NCBI GenBank assembly: GCA_949282215.1
Contig: CASDPF010000013.1
Span: forward strand, 1-64,000
Length of the DNA stretch: 64,000 nt
Direction of reading: 5' to 3'
Source of the DNA: an uncultured bacterium
GTDB lineage: Bacteria; Cyanobacteriota; Vampirovibrionia; Gastranaerophilales; Gastranaerophilaceae
In this document: positions 9,242-18,900 of the stretch, piece by piece
How positions within the stretch are numbered: position 1 is the first letter of the stretch
Layout of the letters: every line of letters starts with the position of its first letter
Made by a program: the position numbers and the translations under genes
Notes under the pieces: generated by a model
What the model saw: only the letters and a program-made list of their open reading frames with translations
Told to the model about the DNA's origin: nothing
The model's database searches: none

Positions 9242-9862
9242 ATGTTCAAGTGTACAATATGCCAAAAGTTGCATGATACAAGAGTTGAATATTGTGATTG
9301 CGGAAATGATGTTTTCGAAGAAGTTCCTGACATTTCTGAAAAGCAGTCTTGGAAATTATCATTTACTCCTCAACAGTTATTGTCTTGTATAATATTTTTA
9401 ATCTGTATAATATTCTCCTGTTGGGTTATGTTTGGAATAAACTTTAAAGCTTCTAAACAACCGCATAAAAATTTAACAAAACAATCTGCCAAACAAATAA
9501 ATGATATTCCACAAATAGATGAAATATGGGATGATACTCCTCCGGGCGGGGTTTTAATAGGTAATAGCACATCTTTGGATTTGTATAAATCCCGATTAGA
9601 AAAGGCACTTTATTCAAACCTTGAAGTGAATGAGATTTTTGAAGACGGGCGTTGCGTGATTGAGTTTAAAATCAATGAAAAAGGTAAACTTACAAATCGA
9701 CGTTTATATAAAGAAAAAGGCAGTATGATTTTTAATAATAATATTATAAAAATGATGAAACGTACGTCAAATGTGATAAATCCGCCATCTGGTTATGAAA
9801 ATACAAAGTTTACGGCAGATGTCTATACTTCAAATGGGGTTATAAAAATTGATTTAAGATAA
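9242..9862 (+). CDS. Zinc-ribbon membrane protein with TonB-C-like domain
   Basis: 206 residues. The N terminus has CTICQKLH then YCDCGND (four Cys in two pairs), a probable rubredoxin-type zinc ribbon. A transmembrane helix (about residues 48-68) follows, then a Pro/Asp linker, then a C-terminal domain of about 90 residues with IEFKINEKGKLTNRRLYKEKGS, the signature strand-turn-helix of TonB-C domains. Cytoplasmic zinc ribbon, membrane helix and periplasmic TonB-C-like domain are thus joined in one chain. It closes the cluster; a strong terminator follows at once. Confidence 0.75.
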   Translation: MFKCTICQKLHDTRVEYCDCGNDVFEEVPDISEKQSWKLSFTPQQLLSCIIFLICIIFSCWVMFGINFKASKQPHKNLTKQSAKQINDIPQIDEIWDDTPPGGVLIGNSTSLDLYKSRLEKALYSNLEVNEIFEDGRCVIEFKINEKGKLTNRRLYKEKGSMIFNNNIIKMMKRTSNVINPPSGYENTKFTADVYTSNGVIKIDLR

Positions 9863-9888
9863 AAAAACGGGATATATCCCGTTTTTTT
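9861..9888 (+). terminator. Rho-independent terminator
   Basis: Stem ACGGGATATATCCCGT with a preceding A-run and a following T-run. It ends the VWA/FHA/TonB-C cluster and overlaps the tail of the convergent small gene. Confidence 0.85.
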
Positions 9889-10060
9889 AAAGTGATGTTA
9901 CATTGAAATCCCGTTCGGATTTTGCTGCTGTATTCTCAAAAAATACCTTAAAGCATTTTTCAAAAAAGCTTTCTAATCCGCTTATTTCAGCTTTTAACGC
10001 TTTGAAGTCTTCTTCGCGTTTGCTATCAATTGATTGTTTTAATTCTTCGTATTCGTACAT
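9887..10060 (-). CDS. Small coiled-coil protein, unknown
   Basis: 57 residues, starting MYEYEELKQSIDSKREEDFK. The start is set at the ATG with AAGGAG nine bases upstream; a longer frame to 10132 lacks a ribosome site. The sequence is charged and helical with one Cys (FEKCFKVFFENTAAK). It is probably cytoplasmic. Nothing in it names a function. It ends inside the T-run of the convergent terminator. Confidence 0.6.
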   Translation of the reverse strand: MYEYEELKQSIDSKREEDFKALKAEISGLESFFEKCFKVFFENTAAKSERDFNVTSL

Positions 10061-10155
10061 AAATTGATACTCCTTATTACCTTCACAGTTTTTATGTACG
10101 GATAGTTGAATAGAAAACTTTAAATAAATCAATGAAAAAGTTACAAAACTTTATT

Positions 10156-10605
10156 TTAAAAATCAGGTAGGTATTTTTCGTCTACGTTAAAACCTTTAGT
10201 ATAATATTCACTTCTTTCAAATTTACAGATTTCAGGGTTATGCATATATTTTTGCCAAATTTTTTCTGTAGGATTATCTTTTCCAAACTTATCGGGTTTT
10301 AACAGCAGAGCATTGTATAGAGTATTGACAATAGTTTTATTAAAATTACATGTCACAATCAGTTGACCGTTTGCGGTGCTTGTAATTTGCTTATATCCGC
10401 AATAATTACCGTTCCATCCCATTATTTGCTTGTAATCATGAAAAACTGTCCCATACATATTAAATGTAAAGGGTTCAGAATATACATCACAGTTTTTAAA
10501 TTTTTTTACAAATTTCCCGCTAAATCCGTTTTCCTGTGGAGCACTCATAGATATTTGGGAGAGTAGTATTAGAGTAAATATAATTTTAAATAAATATTTA
10601 TACAT
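10156..10605 (-). CDS. Small secreted protein, unknown
   Basis: 149 residues with a signal peptide (MYKYLFKIIFTLILLSQISM, cleavage likely after SMSA). The mature part has FSGKFVKKFKNCDVYSEPF and four Cys, suggesting disulphides after export, and charged C-terminal segments. It is probably a periplasmic or surface protein. It stands alone, divergent from the LysM gene. I do not recognise the family. Confidence 0.7.
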   Translation of the reverse strand: MYKYLFKIIFTLILLSQISMSAPQENGFSGKFVKKFKNCDVYSEPFTFNMYGTVFHDYKQIMGWNGNYCGYKQITSTANGQLIVTCNFNKTIVNTLYNALLLKPDKFGKDNPTEKIWQKYMHNPEICKFERSEYYTKGFNVDEKYLPDF

Positions 10606-10710
10606 CTTAATATTATTATACTAAATTTCAAAGATATGGCAATTTCCTATGGCTAAAATTTTTATTACTAATATAGGGGAAATATTATAATTAAATTAAA
10701 AGGGGATATT

Positions 10711-11490
10711 ATGGTTGAAAAAGTTTCATCTCAGCAAGCTTATGTTGACTATGTTATGAAAAATTTACCTGATGCACAACGCGGTGATATACACGTTATG
10801 AAAAGCGGTGACAATTTATGGAATTTGGCTAAAACCGCTTTAAACAAAAAGAATGCTTCAAATAAGGAAATTAGTGATTATATGCTTTTAATAGCTAAGT
10901 TAAATAATCTTGATACTATTGAAAAAATGAATGGGTTAAAGATATCAGATAAAATTTATATGCCTAAGACAAATTCAGCTCCAACTTCAGAAACTTCAAA
11001 TAAAATTGAAGGAAATAAAAAGGCGGCATCTTCAGTTAAAAGTGCTTCCGCTCCTGATAAGGCTGTTGTATCAACAGTTGATTCAATTAAGAAAGAAAAG
11101 GAAATGACATCTGCAGAAAAGAGTCTTTTAGGTTTAAAAGAAACTCTTTTAAATGATCCAACAGTATTTGTTGAAAAAGCATATCCAAGATTTATTAATT
11201 TATATCATGTCTACCACCATTATAAAGATCCTGACAATATATATTATTCAAGGAAACGCCCATTACTTTCTTTTAATATGGATAATGAGGGAAATATAAA
11301 AACAATTTCCTTTAATGATGAAAAACGCATAAATTCTATAAGATATGATTATGATATGGATGCTAACGGTAATATAGCTTTAGATAGTTATTCTACTAAA
11401 ATTCCTGTTGATAAATTAGATAAAAAAGAACTTGATGAAATTCATCAAATTCTTAGAAATATTTCCAAGCAAGCAGAGAATACATATTAA
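10711..11490 (+). CDS. LysM domain protein
   Basis: 259 residues, start ATG preceded by AAAAGGGGATATT. A LysM fold lies at about residues 22-78: IHVMKSGDNLWNLAKTAL, then NNLDTIEKMNGLKISDKIYMP. LysM binds N-acetylglucosamine in peptidoglycan. There is no signal peptide or transmembrane helix, which is unusual for a wall-binding protein, so export by another route or a cytoplasmic role is possible. A Ser/Ala/Lys linker follows (about 80-130), then a C-terminal region of about 130 residues without recognised motifs. Confidence 0.8.
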   Translation: MVEKVSSQQAYVDYVMKNLPDAQRGDIHVMKSGDNLWNLAKTALNKKNASNKEISDYMLLIAKLNNLDTIEKMNGLKISDKIYMPKTNSAPTSETSNKIEGNKKAASSVKSASAPDKAVVSTVDSIKKEKEMTSAEKSLLGLKETLLNDPTVFVEKAYPRFINLYHVYHHYKDPDNIYYSRKRPLLSFNMDNEGNIKTISFNDEKRINSIRYDYDMDANGNIALDSYSTKIPVDKLDKKELDEIHQILRNISKQAENTY

Positions 11491-11511
11491 TATTTCTGCT
11501 GTTAAATAAAA

Positions 11512-12189
11512 TTATTTTTGTTGAAAATTTTTATGATAAGCGTATAAATAAATTATGCCCGTTAATGATACGTAGAAAAGAAGTTCTGTAATTTCTTCCA
11601 TAACCATGTTATGGAAAACTTCTTCTGCTAATGTTCCCCATATCATACCAATTATCATTAAAATAATATTCCATACTGGGAATTTTATATTTTTGATTAT
11701 ATTCCATAACGTAATAAAAAGTTTGTTAAGTAGGAAGTATAATCCGACATAAGTCATATAAAGTCCATATAGCGGATGTGCTAACCATCCGTATTTAATA
11801 TCTTTCCATCCGTAGAAAGTGTTTACTTCGCCCGGTACAGGGAAGAAAATTGTTCTCCCGCAGTTTATTTCTCTTAAAAATAATATTACAATTACGAGAG
11901 CTGCAAATTTGAAAAATTTAATCATTGATTGGTCAATTTCAGTTTTTTCATTTTCGTTATCTTTATTTTGTTTATTTTTTATTTTTTGATATGAAAGACA
12001 TAATATAAACCCAAAAAGTAAAGCTATAAGTTGTAAGTTTTCTAACAATCCGTTTTCGTATCCGTACTTTTCAGGTAAATATAATATACATGGAATAATC
12101 AATAATGCATTTATTATTGCAATCCAAGTAACACCATAAATTCTAAAATCCAAATGTTCAGATGCGAACTTTCCAATCTTTTCAAACAT
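11512..12189 (-). CDS. Polytopic membrane protein, unknown
   Basis: 225 residues with about six hydrophobic helices. Polar signatures sit near the membrane: LREINCGRTIFFPVPGE in the middle, and EEVFHNMVMEEITELLFY in the last helices, with acidic and His residues that could bind metal or form an active site. No catalytic family is recognised with confidence. It lies downstream of, and on the same strand as, the ArsR regulator (84 bases between them), so read-through from arsR is possible. Confidence 0.7.
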   Translation of the reverse strand: MFEKIGKFASEHLDFRIYGVTWIAIINALLIIPCILYLPEKYGYENGLLENLQLIALLFGFILCLSYQKIKNKQNKDNENEKTEIDQSMIKFFKFAALVIVILFLREINCGRTIFFPVPGEVNTFYGWKDIKYGWLAHPLYGLYMTYVGLYFLLNKLFITLWNIIKNIKFPVWNIILMIIGMIWGTLAEEVFHNMVMEEITELLFYVSLTGIIYLYAYHKNFQQK

Positions 12190-12273
12190 TATATAGCCCT
12201 CTTAATTCCAAAAAACTTTTTTACCAATATTCTACATCAAAAATATTTTATAAAGTAAATAGTAGATTAATAT

Positions 12274-12597
12274 TTATTCACAAACGTGTTCTAAAGCTTT
12301 TTCAAGTATTATTTTTACGTGATGGTCATTTAATGCGTAATATACGTTTTTTCCTTTTTTTTGTGCCCTTGCCAATTTAGCGGTTCTGAGAATTTTTAAT
12401 TGATGTGAAACGGCTGATTTTGAGATATTAAGTAATTGTGCCAGATCTCCAACGCACATTTCACTTTCTTCTAATGCCCATAATAATTGTATTCTTGTGC
12501 TGTCTCCCATAACTTTAAAAAAGTCAGACAGCTCATATAACGTACTCATTTCAGGCATTTTAGGTTTTACTTTGCTTACAATATCAGTATTTTCCAT
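12274..12597 (-). CDS. ArsR/SmtB-family metal-sensing repressor, zinc-type
   Basis: 107 residues, from the ATG preceded by AAGGAG; a frame extending to 12741 covers the operator region and is rejected. The winged-helix fold has LAQLLNISKSAVSHQLKILR as recognition helix. The C-terminal helix gives D-x-H-x10-H-x2-E exactly (from DHHVKI to LEHVCE), the alpha-5 zinc/cobalt site of SmtB/CzrA. The alpha-3 site has only one Cys (MCVGDL), so lead/cadmium sensing of the CadC kind is unlikely. The gene is divergent from the P-type ATPase, and palindromes of the TGAA-N6-TTCA type flank both starts. It should repress both genes until zinc is in excess. Confidence 0.9.
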   Translation of the reverse strand: MENTDIVSKVKPKMPEMSTLYELSDFFKVMGDSTRIQLLWALEESEMCVGDLAQLLNISKSAVSHQLKILRTAKLARAQKKGKNVYYALNDHHVKIILEKALEHVCE

Positions 12598-12626
12598 GTT
12601 AAAACTCCTTGTTGAATTATTATACC

Positions 12627-12654
12627 ATACAGTTGAACGATTGTTCAACTGTAT
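12627..12654. promoter_or_regulatory. ArsR/SmtB operator O1
   Basis: A perfect inverted repeat: ATACAGTTGAAC, four bases, then its complement. It has the TGAA-N6-TTCA core of SmtB/CzrA operators. It lies 30 bases upstream of the ArsR start, so it is probably the autoregulatory site. Confidence 0.8.
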
Positions 12655-12685
12655 GAATATTTGTAAATTTGTAGCTCGATTATAC

Positions 12686-12741
12686 TTGACATTTGAAGAG
12701 AAATTTACACATAATAGTAATATAATTGAACAACTATTCAA
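12686..12741 (+). promoter_or_regulatory. Promoter and operator O2 of the metal ATPase
   Basis: TTGACA at 12686-12691, an 18-base gap and CATAAT at 12710-12715. The second TGAA-N6-TTCA palindrome (TTGAACAACTATTCAA, 12726-12741) covers the expected transcription start. A repressor bound there would block the ATPase promoter. Confidence 0.75.
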
Positions 12742-12754
12742 CTATGAGGTATAT

Positions 12755-14647
12755 ATGTGTAATCATTGTCATGAGCATAATCACTCACATAAAAGTAATT
12801 GCAGTAAATTGTTTCACCCGATATATAGGGTGGTAATTTCTATATTGATTTTGAGTGGTGTTTATATTTTCAATGTCAATGGCATATACCGAATGGAGTG
12901 TTTTTTAGTTGCTTATTTGATTTCAGGTTCAGATATTTTATATAGTGCGTTAAAAAATATATTAAAGGGTAAAGTTTTTGATGAGAATTTTTTAATGGGT
13001 ATAGCAAGTTTAGGGGCATTTCTAGTTGGAGAATATCCGGAAGCTGTTATGGTAATGGTCTTATATCAGATTGGTGAATATTTTCAGGATAAAGCTGTAG
13101 AAAAATCAAGAAATTCAATAACAGAATTGATGGATATAAGACCTGATTATGCAAATATCGAGAAAAACGGGCGAGTTATTCAAAAATCTCCTGAGGATAT
13201 AAAAATAGGTGATGTTATATTAGTAAAAGCGGGAGAAAAAATTCCCCTTGACGGTATTGTAATTGAAGGGAATGGTATTGTTGATACTGCTGCATTGACA
13301 GGTGAGTCCGTACCAAGGAATTTAGAAGTCGGAGATACGGCGATAAGTGGTTGTATTAATACGAATGGCGTTATAAGGATAAGAGTTACAAAAGAGTTTG
13401 GAGAATCTACAGTATCAAAGATTTTGAAATTGGTCGAAGAATCAGGTTCTAAAAAAGCAAAAGCTGAAAATTTTATTACAAAATTTGCAAGGTATTATAC
13501 GCCTTTTGTTGTAATAAGTGCTTTATTTTTGGGACTTATTCCTCCTTTATTATTTAATAGTGACTTCCAAGTATGGATATTGAGGGCTTTAACTTTTCTT
13601 GTAATTTCTTGTCCTTGTGCACTTGTAATTTCTGTACCGTTGACATTTTTTGCAGGGATTGGTGGAGCGTCTAAAAATGGGATTTTAATTAAGGGCGGAT
13701 GTTATATGGAAGTTCTTGCAAAACCGGATACTGTGGTATTTGATAAGACAGGAACGCTTACAAAAGGTATATTTTCAGTATCAAAATTAGTTCCATCTGA
13801 TGGTGTTTCTGATAATCAACTTATTGAATATGCCGCTAAAGCTGAATATTATTCCAATCATCCTATAGCATTATCATTAAAAGAATTTTATGGTAAAGAT
13901 ATTAGTTCAGATGAAGTAACGGATGTAAAAGAGGTTGCAGGGTTAGGGCTTGAAGCTGTCATAAATTCTGATAAAGTTGTTATTGGCAATGCAAAGTTAA
14001 TGGAGGCTCATGGAGTATATTTGGAATTTACCACGGAAGTCGGAACTGTAATTCATGTTTTAAAGAATAATAAATATTTAGGCTATATCGTTATATCTGA
14101 TGAATTAAAAGAAGATTCAAAGGATGCTATCAAAAATTTGAAAAAGTTAGGTATAAAAACAGAGATGCTTACAGGTGATACATCATCTGTTGCAAATTTT
14201 ATTTCAGAAGAATTGGGAGTAGATAAAGTATATTCAGAATTATTACCTGCAGATAAGGTCGAAAAGGTTGAGGATTTATTTGAAAATAAACGAAATTATA
14301 AAAGTATAATTTTTGTTGGTGATGGAATTAATGATGCTCCGGTTTTAGCTCGTGCAGATGTCGGTATTGCAATGGGTGCATTAGGTTCAGATGCTGCGAT
14401 TGAGGCTGCTGATGTCGTGATTATGGATGATAAGCCATTAAAGGTTGTTTTAGCAATAGCTATTGCAAGAAAAACAATGTCTGTTGTTATGCAAAATATT
14501 ATATTTGCAGTCGGTATAAAAGTATTATTTTTAATATTAGGAGTATTTGGGTTTATTACAATGTGGGGTGCAGTTTTTGCTGATGTTGGCGTAGCTTTGC
14601 TCGCTGTATTAAATGCACTTAGAGCATACAGGGTAAAATCATTATAA
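12755..14647 (+). CDS. P1B-type heavy-metal exporting ATPase (Zn/Cd type)
   Basis: 630 residues from the ATG 12755 (GAGGT just upstream); a frame from 12497 would overlap the ArsR gene and both operators. The N terminus is His/Cys-rich (MCNHCHEHNHSHKSNC), a metal-binding tail in place of an HMA domain. The transport core is complete: TGES in the actuator domain, SCPCALV (CPC in the metal-binding helix), the phosphorylated DKTGTLT, the SNHP motif, and GDGINDAPVL. CPC with a His-rich tail and the zinc-type ArsR neighbour fits ZntA/CadA-like export of Zn2+, Cd2+ or Pb2+. The ArsR partner is expected to control it. Confidence 0.92.
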   Translation: MCNHCHEHNHSHKSNCSKLFHPIYRVVISILILSGVYIFNVNGIYRMECFLVAYLISGSDILYSALKNILKGKVFDENFLMGIASLGAFLVGEYPEAVMVMVLYQIGEYFQDKAVEKSRNSITELMDIRPDYANIEKNGRVIQKSPEDIKIGDVILVKAGEKIPLDGIVIEGNGIVDTAALTGESVPRNLEVGDTAISGCINTNGVIRIRVTKEFGESTVSKILKLVEESGSKKAKAENFITKFARYYTPFVVISALFLGLIPPLLFNSDFQVWILRALTFLVISCPCALVISVPLTFFAGIGGASKNGILIKGGCYMEVLAKPDTVVFDKTGTLTKGIFSVSKLVPSDGVSDNQLIEYAAKAEYYSNHPIALSLKEFYGKDISSDEVTDVKEVAGLGLEAVINSDKVVIGNAKLMEAHGVYLEFTTEVGTVIHVLKNNKYLGYIVISDELKEDSKDAIKNLKKLGIKTEMLTGDTSSVANFISEELGVDKVYSELLPADKVEKVEDLFENKRNYKSIIFVGDGINDAPVLARADVGIAMGALGSDAAIEAADVVIMDDKPLKVVLAIAIARKTMSVVMQNIIFAVGIKVLFLILGVFGFITMWGAVFADVGVALLAVLNALRAYRVKSL

Positions 14648-14686
14648 TCTTTTATACTCTGTTTGGTGTATTCATGCGTTTTTTTA

Positions 14687-14739
14687 TTGACAGTACTCTC
14701 ATAATATTTTACATTTAAGGTAGAATTTTCTACCTTAAA
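14687..14739 (+). promoter_or_regulatory. Promoter with palindromic operator before the RND operon
   Basis: TTGACA at 14687-14692, 17 bases, then TACATT at 14710-14715. A perfect 12-2-12 palindrome (TTTAAGGTAGAA, two T, then its complement) fills 14714-14739, on the transcription start. No T-run follows, so it is an operator rather than a terminator. The repressor is not encoded next to it; a TetR or MarR type protein elsewhere is the natural guess. Confidence 0.65.
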
Positions 14740-14765
14740 AAGTTTTAAAGATATTGGAGAGAAGC

Positions 14766-15941
14766 ATGAAAATTAATTTAACCAGAAAACAATGGGCAAT
14801 TGTTGTTTTATTGATAATTATTGTACCTATTATATATAACAAGGTATCAGGATTTGCCGCTGCAATGGTGCAAAGAAAATTGATGATGATGCCAAAAGAA
14901 GTTGAAGTAGATAATCCTCATCTTGAATCAACAAACGTATCAGCTGAATCTACAGGCAGAGTTGAGGCCCAATATTCAGTTGATGTAATCGCAAGAGTTC
15001 CCGGATTTTTGATGAAAAAATACTTTAAAGAAGGTGATTTTGTAAAAAAAGGTCAGCTTCTATTCCAAATAGACCCTAGAGAATATCAAATTGAGGTAAA
15101 TAATTCAAGAGCTAATGTAAATCAGTATAGTGCATTGCTTACAAATGCACAACAAGAATTAAATAGGGCTAATGCTCTAATAAAAGAGGATTTAATAAGT
15201 CGTTCAGATGTAGACCAAAGCTTAGCAAACAGAAATCAAAATAAAGCTCTTTTAGATGCAGCAAGACAGCAACTGGAACTTGCTAGAGTGAACTTGAGCT
15301 ATACATCTATAAAATCTCCGATAGACGGCAGAATTGGTAAGGTAAATATTACAGAAGGCAACTATGTGACAGCAACATCAGGTTCATTGGTAAATATTGC
15401 AAGTGTAAATCCTGTATATGTTACATTCAGCTTGAAAACAGATGATTTTGTCAAACTTTTAAAAGCGAGTGACCAATATAAGGATGTTGAAGTAAGAGTT
15501 CAATTCGGAGATGGGAAATGGTATGACAAAATCGGAAAAGTTAATTTTGTTGATAATAAAGTAGATAAAGATTCAGGCTCAGTAAGCATGAGAGCTACTT
15601 TTGACAACTCAAAAGGCTGGTTGGTTCCAGGAGCATATATGAAAGTAGAATTAAAAGCTCCTAAACTCGTAAAATATATTACTATCCCTCAAGCTTGTAC
15701 CAAAGGCGATGCCATGAGCGGTTATTATGTATGGGCTGTAGAAGATGATAAAGCTGTTAAAAAGATTATAAAAGTAACTGAAAATATAAATAATAATTGG
15801 GTAGTAAAAAGCGGCTTGAACCTTACTGATGTGGTTGTAGTATCAGGTATTCAAAATATTTCAGCAGAAGGTCAAAAGCTTAAAATTATTGAAAAACAAA
15901 AACAATCAGAAGACTCAAAAGAAGATCAGGAAGAACAATAA
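14766..15941 (+). CDS. RND efflux periplasmic adaptor (membrane fusion protein)
   Basis: 391 residues from ATG 14766 (GGAGAG upstream; TTG 14754 rejected). It links the inner-membrane pump to the outer-membrane channel. It has an N-terminal membrane anchor (QWAIVVLLIIIVPIIY), a split lipoyl domain (VIARVPGFLMKKYFKEGDFV and later NLSYTSIKSPIDGRIGKV), a helical hairpin between them (Ala/Asn/Leu-rich, about 110-175), then beta-barrel and membrane-proximal domains. The tail is acidic. Pump and channel genes follow, so the operon is complete. The substrate is unknown; the palindromic operator suggests induction. Confidence 0.92.
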   Translation: MKINLTRKQWAIVVLLIIIVPIIYNKVSGFAAAMVQRKLMMMPKEVEVDNPHLESTNVSAESTGRVEAQYSVDVIARVPGFLMKKYFKEGDFVKKGQLLFQIDPREYQIEVNNSRANVNQYSALLTNAQQELNRANALIKEDLISRSDVDQSLANRNQNKALLDAARQQLELARVNLSYTSIKSPIDGRIGKVNITEGNYVTATSGSLVNIASVNPVYVTFSLKTDDFVKLLKASDQYKDVEVRVQFGDGKWYDKIGKVNFVDNKVDKDSGSVSMRATFDNSKGWLVPGAYMKVELKAPKLVKYITIPQACTKGDAMSGYYVWAVEDDKAVKKIIKVTENINNNWVVKSGLNLTDVVVVSGIQNISAEGQKLKIIEKQKQSEDSKEDQEEQ

Positions 15942-15956
15942 GACGGGTAAAAATTA

Positions 15957-18900
15957 ATGAAAAAAATATTCGATAAAGAAAAGTTATTCTTTTTTATAAG
16001 AAAGCCGAGATTTGCACTTGTAATATCGTTGTGTATAGTTATTTTGGGTTTAATATCTCTTTTGAGTTTAAAACAAGAGAGCTATCCTGATGTTACACCG
16101 CCGCAGGTGAGAGTTTCTGCTTCATATCAAGGGGCGAGTGCTGAGGTAATAGAGTCCTCTATTGCAACTGTTTTGGAAAATAAGCTTAACGGTGTTGAAA
16201 ATATGACGTATATGACTTCCACATCAACAGACGGAAGTTATTCATTGACGTTGTATTTCAAGGTCGGGACAGATAAAAATATCAACCTGATGAATGTCCA
16301 AAACTTAATCCAAAGGGTACAATCTCAACTTCCTGAAGAAGTTCAAAGAACAGGTGTTACTGCAATCAGCCGTTCCTCAGGTTCAGGTGCAATCATTTTG
16401 ACTCTTTATCCTGAATCAGGTGATTGGTCTCAATTAGATTTAACGAATTACGGTTCAATATATATTAAAGACGAGTTAAAACGTGTGGAAGGTGTTGCTG
16501 ATGTAAGTGTATTTGGCGGCGGAAATTATTCTATGCGTATATGGCTTGACCCTCAAAAAATGGCAGGGTTAAATATTTCTACTTCGGAGGTTCAAACTGC
16601 TATAAAAAATCAAAACACACAAGTTGCAACAGGTGCATTGGGGCAATTACCTACAGATGAAAAACAGGCTTTGCAAATTACCTTAAAAACTCCCGGCAGA
16701 CTTGTTGATGTAAAAGAATTTGAAAATATTATTATCCGTTCAAATATAGATGGTTCAAACGTAAAAATTAAAGATATTGCAAGAGTTGAATTAGGTGCAG
16801 AATCTTATTCAAACTTAGGTCTTGTAAACGGTAAACCATCTGCGGTTGTTGTGATTTCACAGTTGCCTGATGCCAATATTATCAATCTCTCAAATGCTGT
16901 TAAGGCAAAAGTAAATGAGATGAATTCAAGAATGACGAATGGTATAAAGATTCTTTATGTAAAAGATGATGCGGATTTTATTCATGAATCAATGAAAGAA
17001 GTAGAATTTACAATTCTTTTGACAGCTTTAATTGTTGTAATAATAATTTATTTATTCCTTGGTGATGGTATGGCAACTTTAGTGCCTTGCGTGACTATTC
17101 CAGTTTCATTAATCGGTACATTTTTTGCCTTGAAAGCTATGGGAATGACAATTAACCTGTTATCATTGTTCGCATTGGTACTTGCAGTAGGTGTTGTAGT
17201 TGATGATGCTATTGTTGTTATTGAAAACGTAAAACGACATATTGATGAAGGTAAATCAGCTATCATTGCAACACAATTGACAATGGAGGAAGTTGGATCT
17301 TCTCTTGTTGCAATGGCAATGGTTCTTATGGCGGTATTTGTTCCGATTATATTTATGACTGGTATGACTGGTGTTATGTACAAACAGTTTGCTGTATGTA
17401 TTGCTGTATCTATTGCAATTTCAGCAATTTGTGCATTATCATTATCTCCGGCAATGTGTTCTCATTTCTTAGGACAGAAAAAACAAGAACATGATTATTC
17501 TAAAATGCCATTACTTTTAAAATTAGACAGAATAAAAGAAAGAATTTTCAAAAGGACTGGAGTTCTGGTCGTTAAATTCAATGAGCTGTTTTCAAAGGTC
17601 GAAGACTTTTATATGGAGTATGTAACTAAGTTCGTTTATAATAAAAAACTTGTTGCAATATTCTATTTATCAGTTGTGGCATTAACTTTGTTTTCTTTTA
17701 AAACAATTTCTACAGGCTTCATCCCTGATGAAGACCAAGGGGTTTTGCTTGCAAGTATAACCTTGCCTGATGGTGCGTCATTATCAAGAACCGAAGAGGT
17801 TTCAAGACGTTTTGTTGATGAAATTAAAACTATTCCTGGGATAAATCCTGAAAAATTGACAGTATTCGGTGGTGATGGAGCAACAAACCAATCAACGGTT
17901 ATTATTCAGCTTGCAGATTACAGTGAAAGAAAAATGAATCCTGTAAAATGGATTAAATATAAGTTCCAAGGAAAAGAAACAAATCTTTCCCATGTTGCTA
18001 TATTGAATAAAGTGAGAGCTGTTGCATCTAATACAAAAGAAGCTTCAATAATGTCTTTTTCGCCACCGGCAATTAACGGTATGAGTATGATGGGAGGTTT
18101 TGAGTTCCAAATGCTCTCTCAAGGTGAATATACTCCGCAAGATTTAGAAAGCTGGGCTAATAAACTTGTTGCTGCAGCTAATCAAAATCCGACATTATCA
18201 AGTGTTTATACTTCTTTCCAAGCGAACGTACCTCAATATATAGTTGATATTGATTACGAAAAAGCTCTGGCTCAGAATGTTGATTTGCAGGAATTATATG
18301 CAACACTTTCGTCTATGCTTGGTACTTATTATGTTAATGACTTTAATAAGTATGACCGTGTATTTAAAGTGCAAATGCAGGCAGAAAGTCGTTTTCGTGA
18401 TAAGGCGACTGATTTATCGGGAATTTACGTCAAAAATAAAAGCGGGGTAATGGTACCTATATTATCAATAGTCAAATTAAGACAAACTGTAGGTACAGCA
18501 TCTATTTCAAGATATAACCAGTATAAATCAGTACAAATTCAAGGTCAGCAAGCTTCAGGAAAGAGCTCCGGCGATGCAATGAATGCTATGGAAGAAGTCG
18601 CAAAACAGGTATTGCCATCGGATATAACTTTTGATTGGTCAGGTACATCTGCTCAGGAAAGGGAAGCTTCAGGTCAGACTGCAATGATTGTTGGAATGGC
18701 TCTTGTATTTGTGTATCTGTTCCTTGTTGCATTGTATGAAAGTTATACAATTCCTATTGCGGTATTGTTAATTTCACCTATTGCGGCTTTGGGTGCGTTA
18801 ATTTTCCAAATGATGATTAATCAATCCTTTGATATATATTCTCAAGTCGGTATGATTACCCTGATAGGTCTTGCTGCTAAACAATCTATTTTGATTGTTG

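Noticed and set aside
12274-12755. Long N-terminal extensions of the ArsR gene (to 12741) and the ATPase gene (from 12497)
   Set aside because: The extensions overlap each other on opposite strands, cover the operators, are not protein-like, and good SD sequences precede the internal ATGs.
14714-14739. Terminator for the metal ATPase
   Set aside because: A strong symmetric stem but no T-run; its place just after -35/-10 elements suits an operator.
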